Made by a program: the position numbers and the translations under genes. Shown here piece by piece: positions 38,712 to 47,307 of a stretch of DNA of 64,000 nt (position 1 is its first letter; each line of letters starts with the position of its first letter). The DNA is from Limnochorda pilosa (GTDB lineage Bacteria > Bacillota > Limnochordia > Limnochordales > Limnochordaceae). The stretch spans positions 1,364,001 to 1,428,000 of the forward strand of contig NZ_AP014924.1 of assembly GCF_001544015.1 (NCBI RefSeq). Direction: 5' to 3'. The notes under the pieces were generated by a model, which worked only from the letters and a program-made list of their open reading frames with translations, ran no database searches and was not told the origin of the DNA.

Positions 38712-39808
38712 ATGGCGTTCCTCGACGAGCTCATCTCGGGCTTCCCGGTGGTTGCACTGCCGCTGATCCGGGACGACCTGTCTTTGAGCTACACCCAGGT
38801 CGGGCTCCTCTTCACCGCGGGTCAGGTGTCGTCGGCGGGACGGCCGTCGGCCTCTCGCAGGCGACCCTCATGGATCTGAACCTCTCGGATGCTCCACGCA
38901 CCATGGCCCGTTGGACGCTGATGTCGGCGGTGGGCGACCTCCTCTCCCCGCTGGCCGTGGCCGCGGCGGTGACGCTGCATGTCGGCTGGCGGTCGCTCTT
39001 CTGGCTGGCGGCGCTGTTGTGGCTCGGCATGGCGGGGGTGCTTTGGCCGCAGCGGTTTCCGCCACGGGGAGGGGACCGCCTCAGTGCGGGCACTCGCCTG
39101 GAAGAGACGGGCGGGGAAGCGGATGTCCGCTCCGCGGAGGCGGCGCTCGCGGGCGAGGCGGGAACTCCAGGGGACAGCGAGCCCGTGCACGGTATCCTCG
39201 GCAACCTCTGGATGGCGTTGCGACAGAGGTCCCTCTCTCGTTGGATCGGCGTCATCCTCGCCGCCGACATGCTCGACGAGGTCTTTCTGGGGTTTGCCGC
39301 CCTCTACCTGCGGGACGTGGTGGGGGTTGATGCCGCGGCTTTGAGCCTGGCGCTCGGGGCGCAGATGACCGGCGGGGTGATCGGACTCGTGGTGCTGGAG
39401 CGGACCGCCAACCGTTTCTCTGCCGGGCAGCGCCTTCGGGGTCTCGCCTGGGTGGTCCTGCTCACCTTCGCAGGCCTGTTGAGTGCCCGGTCGGTCTGGA
39501 CGGCGTCGGCGGCGCTCTTCGCCATCGGTCTGGGGGCCGCGGGCTGGTACCCAGTGGCCAAGGCCGTCGCCTACGAGGCCTTGCCTGGGCGGTCCGGCAC
39601 CGTCCGAGCGGCCGTGGACATCTTCGCCACCCCCTTCAATGCCGTCCTCCCGGCCGTCGTGGGCGCCGTTGCCGGCGGCTTCGGCTTGTTGGCAGGGGTG
39701 GGGTTGCTGGGACTGGCGCCCGTTGTTGTGCTCGGGCTGGTGGGCTGGTATCGGGACGTCCCCGACGTGCAGGCTCGTGGCCAGGCCTCACCACGGTCCC
39801 GGGCGTGA
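38712..39808 (+). pseudogene. MFS transporter, internal deletion and frameshift
   Basis: An ATG at 38712 opens MAFLDELISGFPVVALPLIR and SYTQVGLLFTAG, the first two membrane helices of an MFS carrier, in one frame. Around 38818-38845 the reading continues in a different frame with GTAVGLSQATLMDLNLSDAP, which normally lies about 50-60 residues further on. The rest (GWRSLFWLAALLWLGMAGVL through VVVLGLVGWYRDVP) is intact to 39808. So about helices 2-4 are missing and the frame is shifted. The downstream frame is open from 38552, but its N-terminal part is not protein-like. Confidence 0.75.
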
Positions 39809-40215
39809 CTTCCCGTTCGCCCCCTGTCCTTAGGATCTCCGTGGAGCTGATCCTCAGCGGCAACGCCGTGTGGCTGATGCCCTCGATCGGGTGTCGGCGG
39901 GCCAGGAGGTAGACGAGGATCACGGGGACCATCACCAGGGGGTGGAAGCTGTGGTCGGTGGAGACGTCCTGGGTGAAGGCCGTGAGCCCCACCCGCACCG
40001 TGCGCAGGGCGGGCCCCCGCCGGTGTTAGCCCAGCGTTTACGTGACCGTCGCGTCCGCGACACGCGGCTCGTCCATCATGGGTAACGGTTCGCAGGCGCG
40101 ACAGCCGAAAGGGCAGAAAACGCGCGTCGCGCCCGGCGCCCGGGGAACGGGTGCCGGCAGACCATCGGGCGGGCCCCCAGAGGCCCGCCCAACACCAAAG
40201 GAGGATGCGTGGCGC
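39809..40215 (-). other. Intergenic; orphan coding-like remnant on minus strand (about 40025-39820)
   Basis: On the minus strand, after a stop near 40026, the frame reads ALRTVRVGLTAFTQDVSTDH, HPLVMVPVILVYLLARRHP and IEGISHTALPL, with a hydrophobic helix and natural-looking composition, then drifts into antisense of the MFS remnant. I do not recognise the family. It may be the stub of a deleted gene. The rest (40027-40215) is the leader of the PhoX-like gene and holds GC-rich repeats such as GCGGGCC near 40167, but no recognised riboswitch. Confidence 0.4.
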
Positions 40216-41463
40216 ATGTCGCAGACCGTTCGGTGGTGCACGGTTCGACGCCTGGGGAGCGCTGCTATTGGGCTCTCGCTGGGGCTCGTCCTCACGGCAG
40301 GGGTGCTGGCCGCTCCCGCCGGGATCTCCTTTCAACCGGTCGCCGCCCAGCAGGGGGCGGAGCTGGCGCTGCCTGACGGCTTCTCGTACCGTATTCTGGT
40401 CTCCCAGGGCGACCAGCTCCGTGACGGCAACCTCTTCGGCCGCATGCCGGACTTCACCGGCTACCTGCCCCTGGACGGCTCCCGTCTCGGCCAGCTCTGG
40501 GTGAGCCACGAGACCCGACCCGCCGGTGGCAGCGTCCTCACCGTGGGCCGGACCGCCGATGGCGCGTGGCAGGTGGTGGGCTCGGAGGCGTTCGACTTCT
40601 CCCAGGTGGGTGGCGCCTGGAACCTGTGTGCCGGCAGCGTGACCCCGTGGGAGACCATCCTGGTGGCCGAGGAGTATCCACCGGCGAAGGCCGAGGAGAT
40701 CCCCTCGGGCTTGCTGGCCGATCCTGCCCGCTACGGCTGGATCGTCGAAGTGGACCTGGAGCGGGGCAGCGCCCGGAAGCTCTACGGCATGGGGCGTTTC
40801 TCCCACGAGAGCGCGATCGTCCTTCCCGACCGCAAGACCGTCTTCCTGGCCGACGACTACCGCGGCGGCATCTTCGCCAAGTTCGTGGCCGACCGTCCGG
40901 GCGACCTCACCGAGGGCCAGCTCTTCGCAGCCGACCTCCAGGGTCGCCGCTGGATCCCCGTTCCCCGCGACCGGGCGATCCTGGAGAAGGTACGCGAGTG
41001 GGCGGTGCAGAACGGCGCCACGCCCCTGGACCGGCCTGAGGACATCGCCTACGACCCGGCCGACGGCCAGGTCTACCTGGCCATCACCGGGGATAACGCG
41101 AAGGAGGGGCAGGACGCCTACGGGCAGGTGCTCCGCGTCGACCCCGAGACCCTGGACTCCGAACCCTTCGTGCTGGGCGGGCCTCAGACGGGCCTCTTCA
41201 ACCCCGACAACCTCGAGTTCGACCCGCACGGCAACCTCTGGGTCTTCGAGGACAAGTACGGCGACTTCATCAACGCCCAGTACGGCAACAACCACATCTG
41301 GGTGGCCGACGCTGAGGGAGCGCTCCACCGCTTCGCCTCCATCCCCAACGGAGCCGAGGGTACCGGGCCGGCCTTCACCCCCGACGGGAAGACGCTCTTC
41401 TTCAGCGTCCAGCACCCATCGACGCCCTGGCGCTCCTCGGTGGTCGCCGTGCAGGGCTTCTGA
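40216..41463 (+). CDS. PhoX-like (DUF839) secreted protein
   Basis: 415 residues with a signal peptide (hydrophobic about 14-34, ending near PVAAQQ). The DUF839 fold is suggested by LGQLWVSHETRPAGGSVL, GAWNLCAGSVTPWETILVAEE, GRFSHESAIVLPDRKTVFLADD, RPEDIAYDPADGQVYLAITG and FNPDNLEFDPHGNLWVFEDK. Members of this family include Ca/Fe-dependent alkaline phosphatase PhoX; WETILVAEE and the DNLEFD block hold acidic metal-site residues. The Tat motif seen in classic PhoX is absent, and the protein is shorter, so phosphatase activity is not assured. An AAAGGAGG site precedes the ATG. Confidence 0.8.
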   Translation: MSQTVRWCTVRRLGSAAIGLSLGLVLTAGVLAAPAGISFQPVAAQQGAELALPDGFSYRILVSQGDQLRDGNLFGRMPDFTGYLPLDGSRLGQLWVSHETRPAGGSVLTVGRTADGAWQVVGSEAFDFSQVGGAWNLCAGSVTPWETILVAEEYPPAKAEEIPSGLLADPARYGWIVEVDLERGSARKLYGMGRFSHESAIVLPDRKTVFLADDYRGGIFAKFVADRPGDLTEGQLFAADLQGRRWIPVPRDRAILEKVREWAVQNGATPLDRPEDIAYDPADGQVYLAITGDNAKEGQDAYGQVLRVDPETLDSEPFVLGGPQTGLFNPDNLEFDPHGNLWVFEDKYGDFINAQYGNNHIWVADAEGALHRFASIPNGAEGTGPAFTPDGKTLFFSVQHPSTPWRSSVVAVQGF

Positions 41464-41593
41464 CTGGGGAGCGCCCACGCCGGGGCGCCCGCCCGGGTAC
41501 GAGTTGACCGGGGGCGCCGGCGGGGATATCTTGGTGCCGGTGGCCGGGCGAGCCGGCCACCGGCTTTCGACTTCAGCGAGGGAAGGCTTCAGC

Positions 41594-42601
41594 ATGGCGG
41601 CGATCATTGAGGTGGAGGACCTCCGCAAGACCTACCCGGGCGGGGTCGAGGCGGTACGGGGCATCGGCTTCCGGGTGGAGGAAGGGGAGGTCTTCGGCTT
41701 CCTGGGCCCCAACGGGGCAGGCAAATCGACCACGATCATGATGCTCACCACGCTGCTTCGCCCCACGGCCGGGACGCTGCGGGTGGCCGGGCTCGATCCC
41801 ATTGCGCATCCGGCCCGGGTGCGGGCCGAGATCGGGTACGTCTCCCAGGACCTGGCGGTGGACGATTCCCTCACCGGGCGGGAGAACCTGCGGCTGCAGG
41901 GCGCTTTCTACCACCTGGCGCCGGCCGAGGCGCGGCGCAGGAGCGACGAGCTCCTCGACCTCGTGGGCCTTTCGGATCGGGCGGACCACCGGGTGGAGAC
42001 CTACTCGGGGGGCATGCGCAAGCGGCTGGACATCGCGTGCGGCCTGATGCACCGGCCCCGCCTCCTCTTCCTGGACGAGCCCACCCTCGGTCTCGACATC
42101 CAGACCCGCCGTCAGATCTGGGCGTACGTGGGCCGCATGAAGGAGGAGTTCGGCATGACCCTCTTCCTCACGACCCACTACATGGAGGAGGCCGACGCCC
42201 TCTGCGACCGGGTGGCCATCATCGATCGGGGCGAGGTCCGGGCCATCGGCCGCCCGGCGGAGCTGAAGGCGGGCATCGGCGGCGACGTGGTGAGCCTCAG
42301 GCTCCCGGAGGTGAACGGCGCGTCCCGGGCGCCTTCCATCCTGCAAGGGTTGGAGCCGGTGCGTACCGTCCAGGCCGTGGACGGGATCCTGCAGGCGGTG
42401 GTGGACGACGGCGACGGGGCGCTGCCCTTGATCGTCCAGGCCCTCTCGGCCCAGGGGATCACACCCGCCTCCATCGCCGTGAAGAAGCCCTCCCTGGACG
42501 ACGTCTACCTGGCCCACACCGGCCGGGAGCTGCGGGAGGAGAGCGGCAGCCGGGAGGAAAGCTGGCAGGCCCGGGTGCGCCTGAGGAGGATCCGTCGATG
42601 A
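41594..42601 (+). CDS. ABC transporter ATPase (DrrA-like exporter)
   Basis: 335 residues. Walker A FLGPNGAGKSTTIMML, Q-loop GYVSQDLAVDD, signature YSGGMRKRLDIA, Walker B LLFLDEPTLGLD, H-loop LTTHYMEEADAL, then the C-terminal DUF4162-type extension. These features match the daunorubicin-resistance/ABC-2 ATPase class. ATG after GAGGGAAGG. It overlaps the permease by ATGA. Confidence 0.94.
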   Translation: MAAIIEVEDLRKTYPGGVEAVRGIGFRVEEGEVFGFLGPNGAGKSTTIMMLTTLLRPTAGTLRVAGLDPIAHPARVRAEIGYVSQDLAVDDSLTGRENLRLQGAFYHLAPAEARRRSDELLDLVGLSDRADHRVETYSGGMRKRLDIACGLMHRPRLLFLDEPTLGLDIQTRRQIWAYVGRMKEEFGMTLFLTTHYMEEADALCDRVAIIDRGEVRAIGRPAELKAGIGGDVVSLRLPEVNGASRAPSILQGLEPVRTVQAVDGILQAVVDDGDGALPLIVQALSAQGITPASIAVKKPSLDDVYLAHTGRELREESGSREESWQARVRLRRIRR

Positions 42602-43425
42602 GCGTGCTCGAGCAGCGACCGGTCGTGAGCGTCCACAGCCGGCCCGCGGCGTGGGCGTCCGATGTCTACGTCGTCTTCTGGCGGGAGATGAAGCACTTCG
42701 CCGGGCAACGGCTCCGCATCCTGATGATGCTGGTGCAGCCGGTCATCTGGCTGGTGCTGATGGGGAACGTGATGAACGGCTTCACCAGGATCCCCGCGGC
42801 CCAGGAGCTGATCGGCGCCGGCTCCTACGTGGCCTTCATGGTGCCGGGCATCGTGGTGATGACCGCGCTCTTCGCCGGGCTCTTCAGCGGCATGTCGGTG
42901 GTGTGGGACCGGCGTTTCGGCTTCCTCCAGAAAATGCTCGCGAGCCCCATCCGCCGCTCGGCCATCGCCCTGGGCAAGATGGCCGCCGCGGCCGTGCAGG
43001 GCGGCATCCAGGCCGCCGTCATCCTCGGGCTCGGGCTCCTCATGGGCGTCCGCCCAGCCACCGGCCTTCCCGGGGCCGTGACGGCGCTGGCGCTCGCGAT
43101 GCTCTTCGCCCTTTCCATGGCGGGTCTCTCCCTCGCCGTGGCCGCGGCCATGCGCAGCCAGGAGGCCCTCATGGCCATCATGAACTTCCTCACCATGCCG
43201 CTCCTCTTCACCAGCGACGCGATCTTCCCCCGGGCGGCCATGCCCGGCTGGCTCGCCGGCATCGCCCGGGTCAACCCCGTGAGCTTCACGGTACGGCCCG
43301 TCCGGGAGCTGGTGCTGAGCGGGTGGGACTGGGGGGCCATTGCCGCGGGTGCAGGGGCGGTCCTTCTCTTCAGTCTGGTCATGACCGCCCTGGCCACCCG
43401 CCAGCTGGAGCGTGGGGCCGCGTGA
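42598..43425 (+). CDS. ABC-2 type transporter permease (DrrB-like)
   Basis: 275 residues with six membrane segments. Features: FWREMKHFAGQRLRILMMLV, VPGIVVMTALFAGLFSG, VVWDRRFGFLQKMLASPIRR, FLTMPLLFTSDAIFP and IARVNPVSFTVRPVRELVL, typical of ABC-2 export permeases. Pairs with the preceding ATPase; substrate (drug, lipid or polysaccharide) cannot be told. Confidence 0.93.
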   Translation: MSVLEQRPVVSVHSRPAAWASDVYVVFWREMKHFAGQRLRILMMLVQPVIWLVLMGNVMNGFTRIPAAQELIGAGSYVAFMVPGIVVMTALFAGLFSGMSVVWDRRFGFLQKMLASPIRRSAIALGKMAAAAVQGGIQAAVILGLGLLMGVRPATGLPGAVTALALAMLFALSMAGLSLAVAAAMRSQEALMAIMNFLTMPLLFTSDAIFPRAAMPGWLAGIARVNPVSFTVRPVRELVLSGWDWGAIAAGAGAVLLFSLVMTALATRQLERGAA

Positions 43426-43439
43426 GGGTTGAGAAGGGC

Positions 43440-44318
43440 TCAACCATGCGTGGGGTGAGTACCTGGCCAAGCGCCGGGAGGTGCTGAACAGCGACGCGGA
43501 CCTGGTGGAGGTGAGCCGCTGCCCTCGATTCCCGTCCCACTGGACGCCGCCCGTCGCCCAATGTGAGACAGCGCCCGGCGCGTGACGGCCCGGGGAAGCC
43601 TGGCGGGTCGACCCAGGAAGAAGCCTTGCCCTAGCTCCACGCCCAGGGCGCGCAGGGCGTCCAGCTCCTGCGGCCGCTCGATGCCCTCGGCCACCACCTG
43701 GATCGACGCGGCACGGCAGGCCTCCGCCAGCCCGCGCACCAGGTGCTGGCGCGCCCGGTCCCGATCCACCCCCGTGACGAGGCTGCGGTCGATCTTGATG
43801 AAGTCCGGCCTCAGCGTGAAGATGCTGGCAAGGGCGCTGTGGCCCGCGCCCATGTCGTCGAGGGCGATTTGAAAACCCTCATCCCTGTAGTAGCCCAACG
43901 CCCGCTCCAGGTAGGCCACCTGGTCCAGCGCGACGGTCTCGGTGAGCTCCAGCACCACCTGCGACGGCTGGAGGCCCGCCTGCTGCACCCAGCGGCGGGT
44001 GAGGCCCGGTCGGTGACCCGGGTCCGCGAGGCTGAGTGGGTGCGCGTTCAGGAAGAGGTGGACCCGGGGAAGGAGGAACAGGCCCTGGGCCCGCTCGGCG
44101 AAGCGGGTGGCCGCCATGCGCCGGCAGCTGGTGTCCAGCTCCCAGAGCCTGCCTTGGCGCTGCGCCCGTGCGAAGAGGATGGCCGGGGACTCGCCTGGAG
44201 CCAGGGCCGAGCTACGCGCCAGGGCTTCGAAGCCGAAGAGCTCGCCGTCACGCAGGTGGACGATGGGCTGGAAGTGGGTATCGATCTCCGGCAGGTCATC
44301 GCCCGCCGAACATGGCAA
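43440..44318 (-). CDS. EAL-domain c-di-GMP phosphodiesterase
   Basis: Single-domain EAL protein, about 292 residues. The catalytic set is present: E in FGFEALARS, N in LFLNAHPLS, E in VVLELTET, DD in IALDDMGAGHS, K in PDFIKIDRSL, E in VVAEGIE and Q in LGQGFFLG. So it should hydrolyse c-di-GMP to pGpG. The TTG at 44318 has an AGGAGA site at six bases. The last 35 residues are a Pro/Ser-rich tail. It converges with the ABC exporter genes. Confidence 0.88.
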   Translation of the reverse strand: MPCSAGDDLPEIDTHFQPIVHLRDGELFGFEALARSSALAPGESPAILFARAQRQGRLWELDTSCRRMAATRFAERAQGLFLLPRVHLFLNAHPLSLADPGHRPGLTRRWVQQAGLQPSQVVLELTETVALDQVAYLERALGYYRDEGFQIALDDMGAGHSALASIFTLRPDFIKIDRSLVTGVDRDRARQHLVRGLAEACRAASIQVVAEGIERPQELDALRALGVELGQGFFLGRPARLPRAVTRRALSHIGRRAASSGTGIEGSGSPPPGPRRCSAPPGAWPGTHPTHG

Positions 44319-44675
44319 CGGCTTCTCCTGGATCGTGACGTCTCACCTCGCTTCGGGCGATGCGCCCGGGGAGGCGGAGACGGCGCCGGCCTCCGGCGGC
44401 CTGGGGAAGTCATGGATCCAGCGGGAGCTCCTCAAGCCGAGGAGCCGGTACCGAAGGGAAGCCACCCCTCGCCGGAAAGAAAGGGGTGGCCCCTGCTGCC
44501 CGTGTCCGTCCCCATCCCCCTCACTACGATCCTTCGGCATGAGAGGGCCTCCAGTTTACCAGGTCCTGGTGAAGAGCGCGTAACGAGCGGGGCGCGGAAG
44601 GGTAACGGCGCGTCGTTACCGGGAACGTAGACGGCGGAAACCTCCCGGCCCCTCGGGGCCGGGAGGCCGCGGAGG
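44319..44675 (-). other. EAL gene leader and spacer; contains a 9-bp hairpin
   Basis: No gene was recognised. GCCACCCCT (44461-44469) is a perfect inverted copy of AGGGGTGGC (44482-44490). On the minus strand it lies in the EAL gene leader, about 145 bases before the start, and could serve as an attenuator. No c-di-GMP riboswitch core was seen here. A candidate -10 TAAACT lies near 44558-44553 without a good -35. Confidence 0.45.
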
Positions 44676-44861
44676 CTACCGCTGGTTCTGGCGCCGTTCC
44701 GCCTGCCGCTCGACTCGCTCGATGGCGGCCCGCACCAGCGAGCCGGCCTCGCGGGTGGTCACATCGCCCCAGTCTCCGTCCCGGAGCTTGTTGGCGAAGC
44801 CCAACTCCCGGGCCAGCTCGTACTTCAGCGCGTCCGACATGAGCCCGCGGCGACGGGCCAT
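44676..44861 (-). CDS. Small acid-soluble spore protein, alpha/beta type
   Basis: 61 residues. MSDALKYELARELGFANKL, GDWGDVTTREAGSLVRAAIE matches alpha/beta SASP (LKxEIAxELG and WGxxxxRxxGxLV). These DNA-binding proteins coat and protect spore DNA. The ATG follows GGAGGTGA. It is direct evidence for endospore formation. Its start faces the tRNA-Leu promoter region. Confidence 0.88.
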   Translation of the reverse strand: MARRRGLMSDALKYELARELGFANKLRDGDWGDVTTREAGSLVRAAIERVERQAERRQNQR

Positions 44862-44920
44862 CGCGCGCTCACCTCCAGGCCCAGTCTGCCCCCGGCCCCG
44901 GCGGCGCCTGCCGCCAAAGC

Positions 44921-44949
44921 TTGACGCTCCCAGGGACCAATGGTATCAT
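44921..44949 (+). promoter_or_regulatory. Promoter reading toward tRNA-Leu
   Basis: TTGACG (44921-44926), 17-base spacer, TATCAT (44944-44949). GGTATCATACC (44942-44952) is nearly palindromic. Confidence 0.75.
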
Positions 44950-44960
44950 ACCCACTGCTT

Positions 44961-44999
44961 CCCCCCGCTGCCCGCGCGGGGATGGGGGGGTTCTGTTTC
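44961..44999 (+). terminator. Terminator-like hairpin between promoter and tRNA-Leu
   Basis: CCCCCC (44961-44966) can pair with the G-run at 44984-44990, with a second stem CCCGCGCGGG inside, followed by TTCTGTTTC. It lies in the 85-base leader, so it may attenuate transcription into the tRNA or end a short RNA. Confidence 0.5.
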
Positions 45000-45040
45000 A
45001 TCGATTCTGTATCATCGAAGGGGAGAAGCGGTCCCCGCAC

Positions 45041-45126
45041 GCGGGCGTGGCGAAACGGGTAAACGCGTGGGACTTAGGATCCCATGGGCCCTGCCCTTGA
45101 GGGTTCGACTCCCTCCGCCCGCACCA
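45041..45126 (+). tRNA. tRNA-Leu (TAG)
   Basis: Acceptor GCGGGCG pairs with CGCCCGC; D-arm GGCGAAACGGGTAAACGC; anticodon loop CTTAGGA with anticodon TAG; long variable arm of class II type; T-loop GGTTCGACT; discriminator A and encoded CCA. Confidence 0.96.
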
Positions 45127-45224
45127 CCGATTCGTGCACATGGAGGCCCGGCACGCGGATCGGGCCCCGTCCGCGGCCCCCCGAGCGGCCCGGGGCCCTG
45201 GACCATGAGGAGGAGCGTTGCCGG

Positions 45225-46610
45225 GTGAAGACCACCGTCGAGCGACTGGATCGCAGCCGCGTCAGCCTTCAGATCGAAGTCGAGCCCGAGCGGGTGGATG
45301 AAGCCCTCGAGCGGGCGTACCGCAAGGTGGTCCGGCGGGTGAACATCCCCGGCTTTCGCAAGGGGAAGGTTCCCCGTCGCATCCTGGAGCTCCGCATGGG
45401 CCGGGAGGTCCTCTACGACGACGCCATGGAGGAGCTGGTCGCGGCCGCATACGCCGAGGCCGTGAAGGACGCGGCCCTGAAACCGGTGGCCAGCCCCGAC
45501 GTGGACGTGCTGGAGTTCGAGCCCGGCAAGACCATGCGCCTCAAGGCCGAAGTGGACGTGTTGCCCGAGGTGAAGCTCGGCACCTACGCCGGGCTCAAGG
45601 GCACCCGCCGCCTGCGGCCCGTGACCGAGGAGCGGGTGGAGGCGGTCTTGCAGGAGCTCCGGGAGATGCAGGCGGAGCTGGTGGAGGCCCCCTCGGAAGA
45701 GGTCCGCCCCGGCGACTACGTGTTGGTGGATTACGAGGGCGCTCTGGAGGGCCGGCCCTTCTCGGGCGGTGCGGCCAGGGGCGTCACCCTGGTGGCCGGG
45801 TCCGACGCCTCGGGTCCTGGGTTCCAGGATCAGCTGGTGGGTATGAAACGGGGCGAGACGCGGGACCTTACCGTCCAGTTCCCGGAAGAGGGCGTGCGCC
45901 AGGAGCTCGCGGGCAAGAGCGTCACCTTCCGGGTGACGGTCCACGAGATCAAGGAGAAGCGGCTTCCCGAGCTGGACGACGAGTTCGCCCGGGACGTGAG
46001 CGACAAGGAGTCCCTGGAAGAGCTGCGGGCGGACGTGCGGGCCCGCCTGGAAAAGGACGCCGCCGACGAAGCGGACCATGCCCTGAAGGATGATCTGGTG
46101 CGCCAGGTGGTGGACGTCTCGGAGGTGGAGATTCCCACCTCCATGGAAGACCACGAGCTGGATCACGTGATCCAGGAGCTCTCGGAGGAGCTGGGGCGGC
46201 AGGGCGTCACCCTGGAGCAGTACCTCGAACACCAGGGGCAGTCGGTGGACCAGCTTCGGGAGAGCTTCCGGCCCGACGCGGCTCGCCGGGTGAAGACCCG
46301 TCTGGTGCTGGAGGAGCTGGCCGAGGCGGCAGGAATCGAGGTCCGGGAGGAAGAAGTGGCTCAACGGATCGACGAGATCGTGAACCGCAGCTCCAGCCCG
46401 TCCGATGCGTTTCGCCGTTATCTGGAAGAGCCCCAGCAGAAGGAGAGCCTGCAGGCTTCGCTCCGACTCCGGAAGACCCTGGACCACCTGGCTTCGCTGG
46501 CCGAGGTGGAGACCGTCGAGGTGAAGGACGGACCTGCCGGGGCAGGTGGTTCCGAAGCCGAAGCGGGTCCGGGTGCGAGCGGCGGGCCCGCGGAGGCCGC
46601 CGCCGACTGA
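45225..46610 (+). CDS. tig: Trigger factor
   Basis: Ribosome-bound chaperone and prolyl isomerase, 461 residues. The ribosome signature GFRKGKVPR is at about residue 43; the FKBP-like PPIase region includes GDYVLVDYEGALEGRPF and VGMKRGETRDLTVQFPE; the C-terminal chaperone part is helical and ends in a Gly/Ala/Glu-rich tail. The GTG at 45225 has GAGGAGGAG eight bases upstream. It leads the tig-clpP-clpX-lonB quality-control group. Confidence 0.95.
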   Translation: MKTTVERLDRSRVSLQIEVEPERVDEALERAYRKVVRRVNIPGFRKGKVPRRILELRMGREVLYDDAMEELVAAAYAEAVKDAALKPVASPDVDVLEFEPGKTMRLKAEVDVLPEVKLGTYAGLKGTRRLRPVTEERVEAVLQELREMQAELVEAPSEEVRPGDYVLVDYEGALEGRPFSGGAARGVTLVAGSDASGPGFQDQLVGMKRGETRDLTVQFPEEGVRQELAGKSVTFRVTVHEIKEKRLPELDDEFARDVSDKESLEELRADVRARLEKDAADEADHALKDDLVRQVVDVSEVEIPTSMEDHELDHVIQELSEELGRQGVTLEQYLEHQGQSVDQLRESFRPDAARRVKTRLVLEELAEAAGIEVREEEVAQRIDEIVNRSSSPSDAFRRYLEEPQQKESLQASLRLRKTLDHLASLAEVETVEVKDGPAGAGGSEAEAGPGASGGPAEAAAD

Positions 46611-46692
46611 GGCTCAGGCCCCAAGGGGGCGCTGGATGCATCCATCCCCGCAAGGACGCAGAGCATAGACTGAACGGAGGCGACACGGCAGG

Positions 46693-47289
46693 ATGGGTTA
46701 CCTGGTGCCGATGGTGGTGGAGCAGACCAACCGGGGCGAGCGGGCGTACGACATCTACTCGCGCCTGCTGAAGGAGCGCATCATTTTCATCGGCGGGCCG
46801 ATCAACGACCAGATGGCCAACCTGATCATCGCTCAGCTCCTCTTCCTGGAGTCGGAGGACCCGGAGAAGGACGTCTCCGTCTACATCAACAGCCCGGGCG
46901 GCCAAGTCTACTCGATGCTGGCCATCTACGACACCATGCAGCACGTGCGGCCGGACGTCTCCACCATCTGCTTGGGATTCGCGGCCAGTGCGGCTGCCGT
47001 TCTCCTTACGGGCGGCGCGACCGGCAAGCGTTTCGCCCTACCATACTCCCGGATCATGATCCATCAGCCCTGGGGCGGGGCTCAGGGTCAGGCCAGAGAC
47101 ATCGAGATCGAGGCGCGCGAGATCCTCCGCCTCAAGGCCACGGTGAACGAGATCATCGCCCACCACACGGCCGCACCGCTGGAGAAGGTGGAACGGGACA
47201 CGGACCGGAACTTCTACATGTCGGCGGAAGAGGCCAAGGAGTACGGGCTTATCGACTCCGTCCTCGTCCGGGATCGCGCGAAGGGGTAG
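46693..47289 (+). CDS. clpP: ATP-dependent Clp protease proteolytic subunit, variant active-site segment
   Basis: 198-residue serine protease subunit that partners ClpX. The triad is intact: Ser in GFAASAAAV, His in [10 protein letters not shown], Asp in [11 protein letters not shown]. The nucleophile segment reads [13 protein letters not shown] where most ClpP have CxGQAASMGAxLL, so Gln and the Met-Gly after Ser are replaced. [16 protein letters not shown] and the [15 protein letters not shown]-terminus are usual. ATG at 46693; ATG at 46711 is possible. Confidence 0.93.
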   Translation: MGYLVPMVVEQTNRGERAYDIYSRLLKERIIFIGGPINDQMANLIIAQLLFLESEDPEKDVSVYINSPGGQVYSMLAIYDTMQHVRPDVSTICLGFAASAAAVLLTGGATGKRFALPYSRIMIHQPWGGAQGQARDIEIEAREILRLKATVNEIIAHHTAAPLEKVERDTDRNFYMSAEEAKEYGLIDSVLVRDRAKG

Positions 47290-47307
47290 AAGTGAAGAGG
47301 TGATACC

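Noticed and set aside
39571-41628. Minus-strand open frame of 685 codons across the PhoX-like gene
   Set aside because: Shadow of the PhoX-like gene; only the short segment at about 39820-40026 in another frame looks protein-like.
44319-44675. Second c-di-GMP riboswitch before the EAL gene
   Set aside because: Neither strand shows the GGGCAAAC/GACGCAAAGC core.
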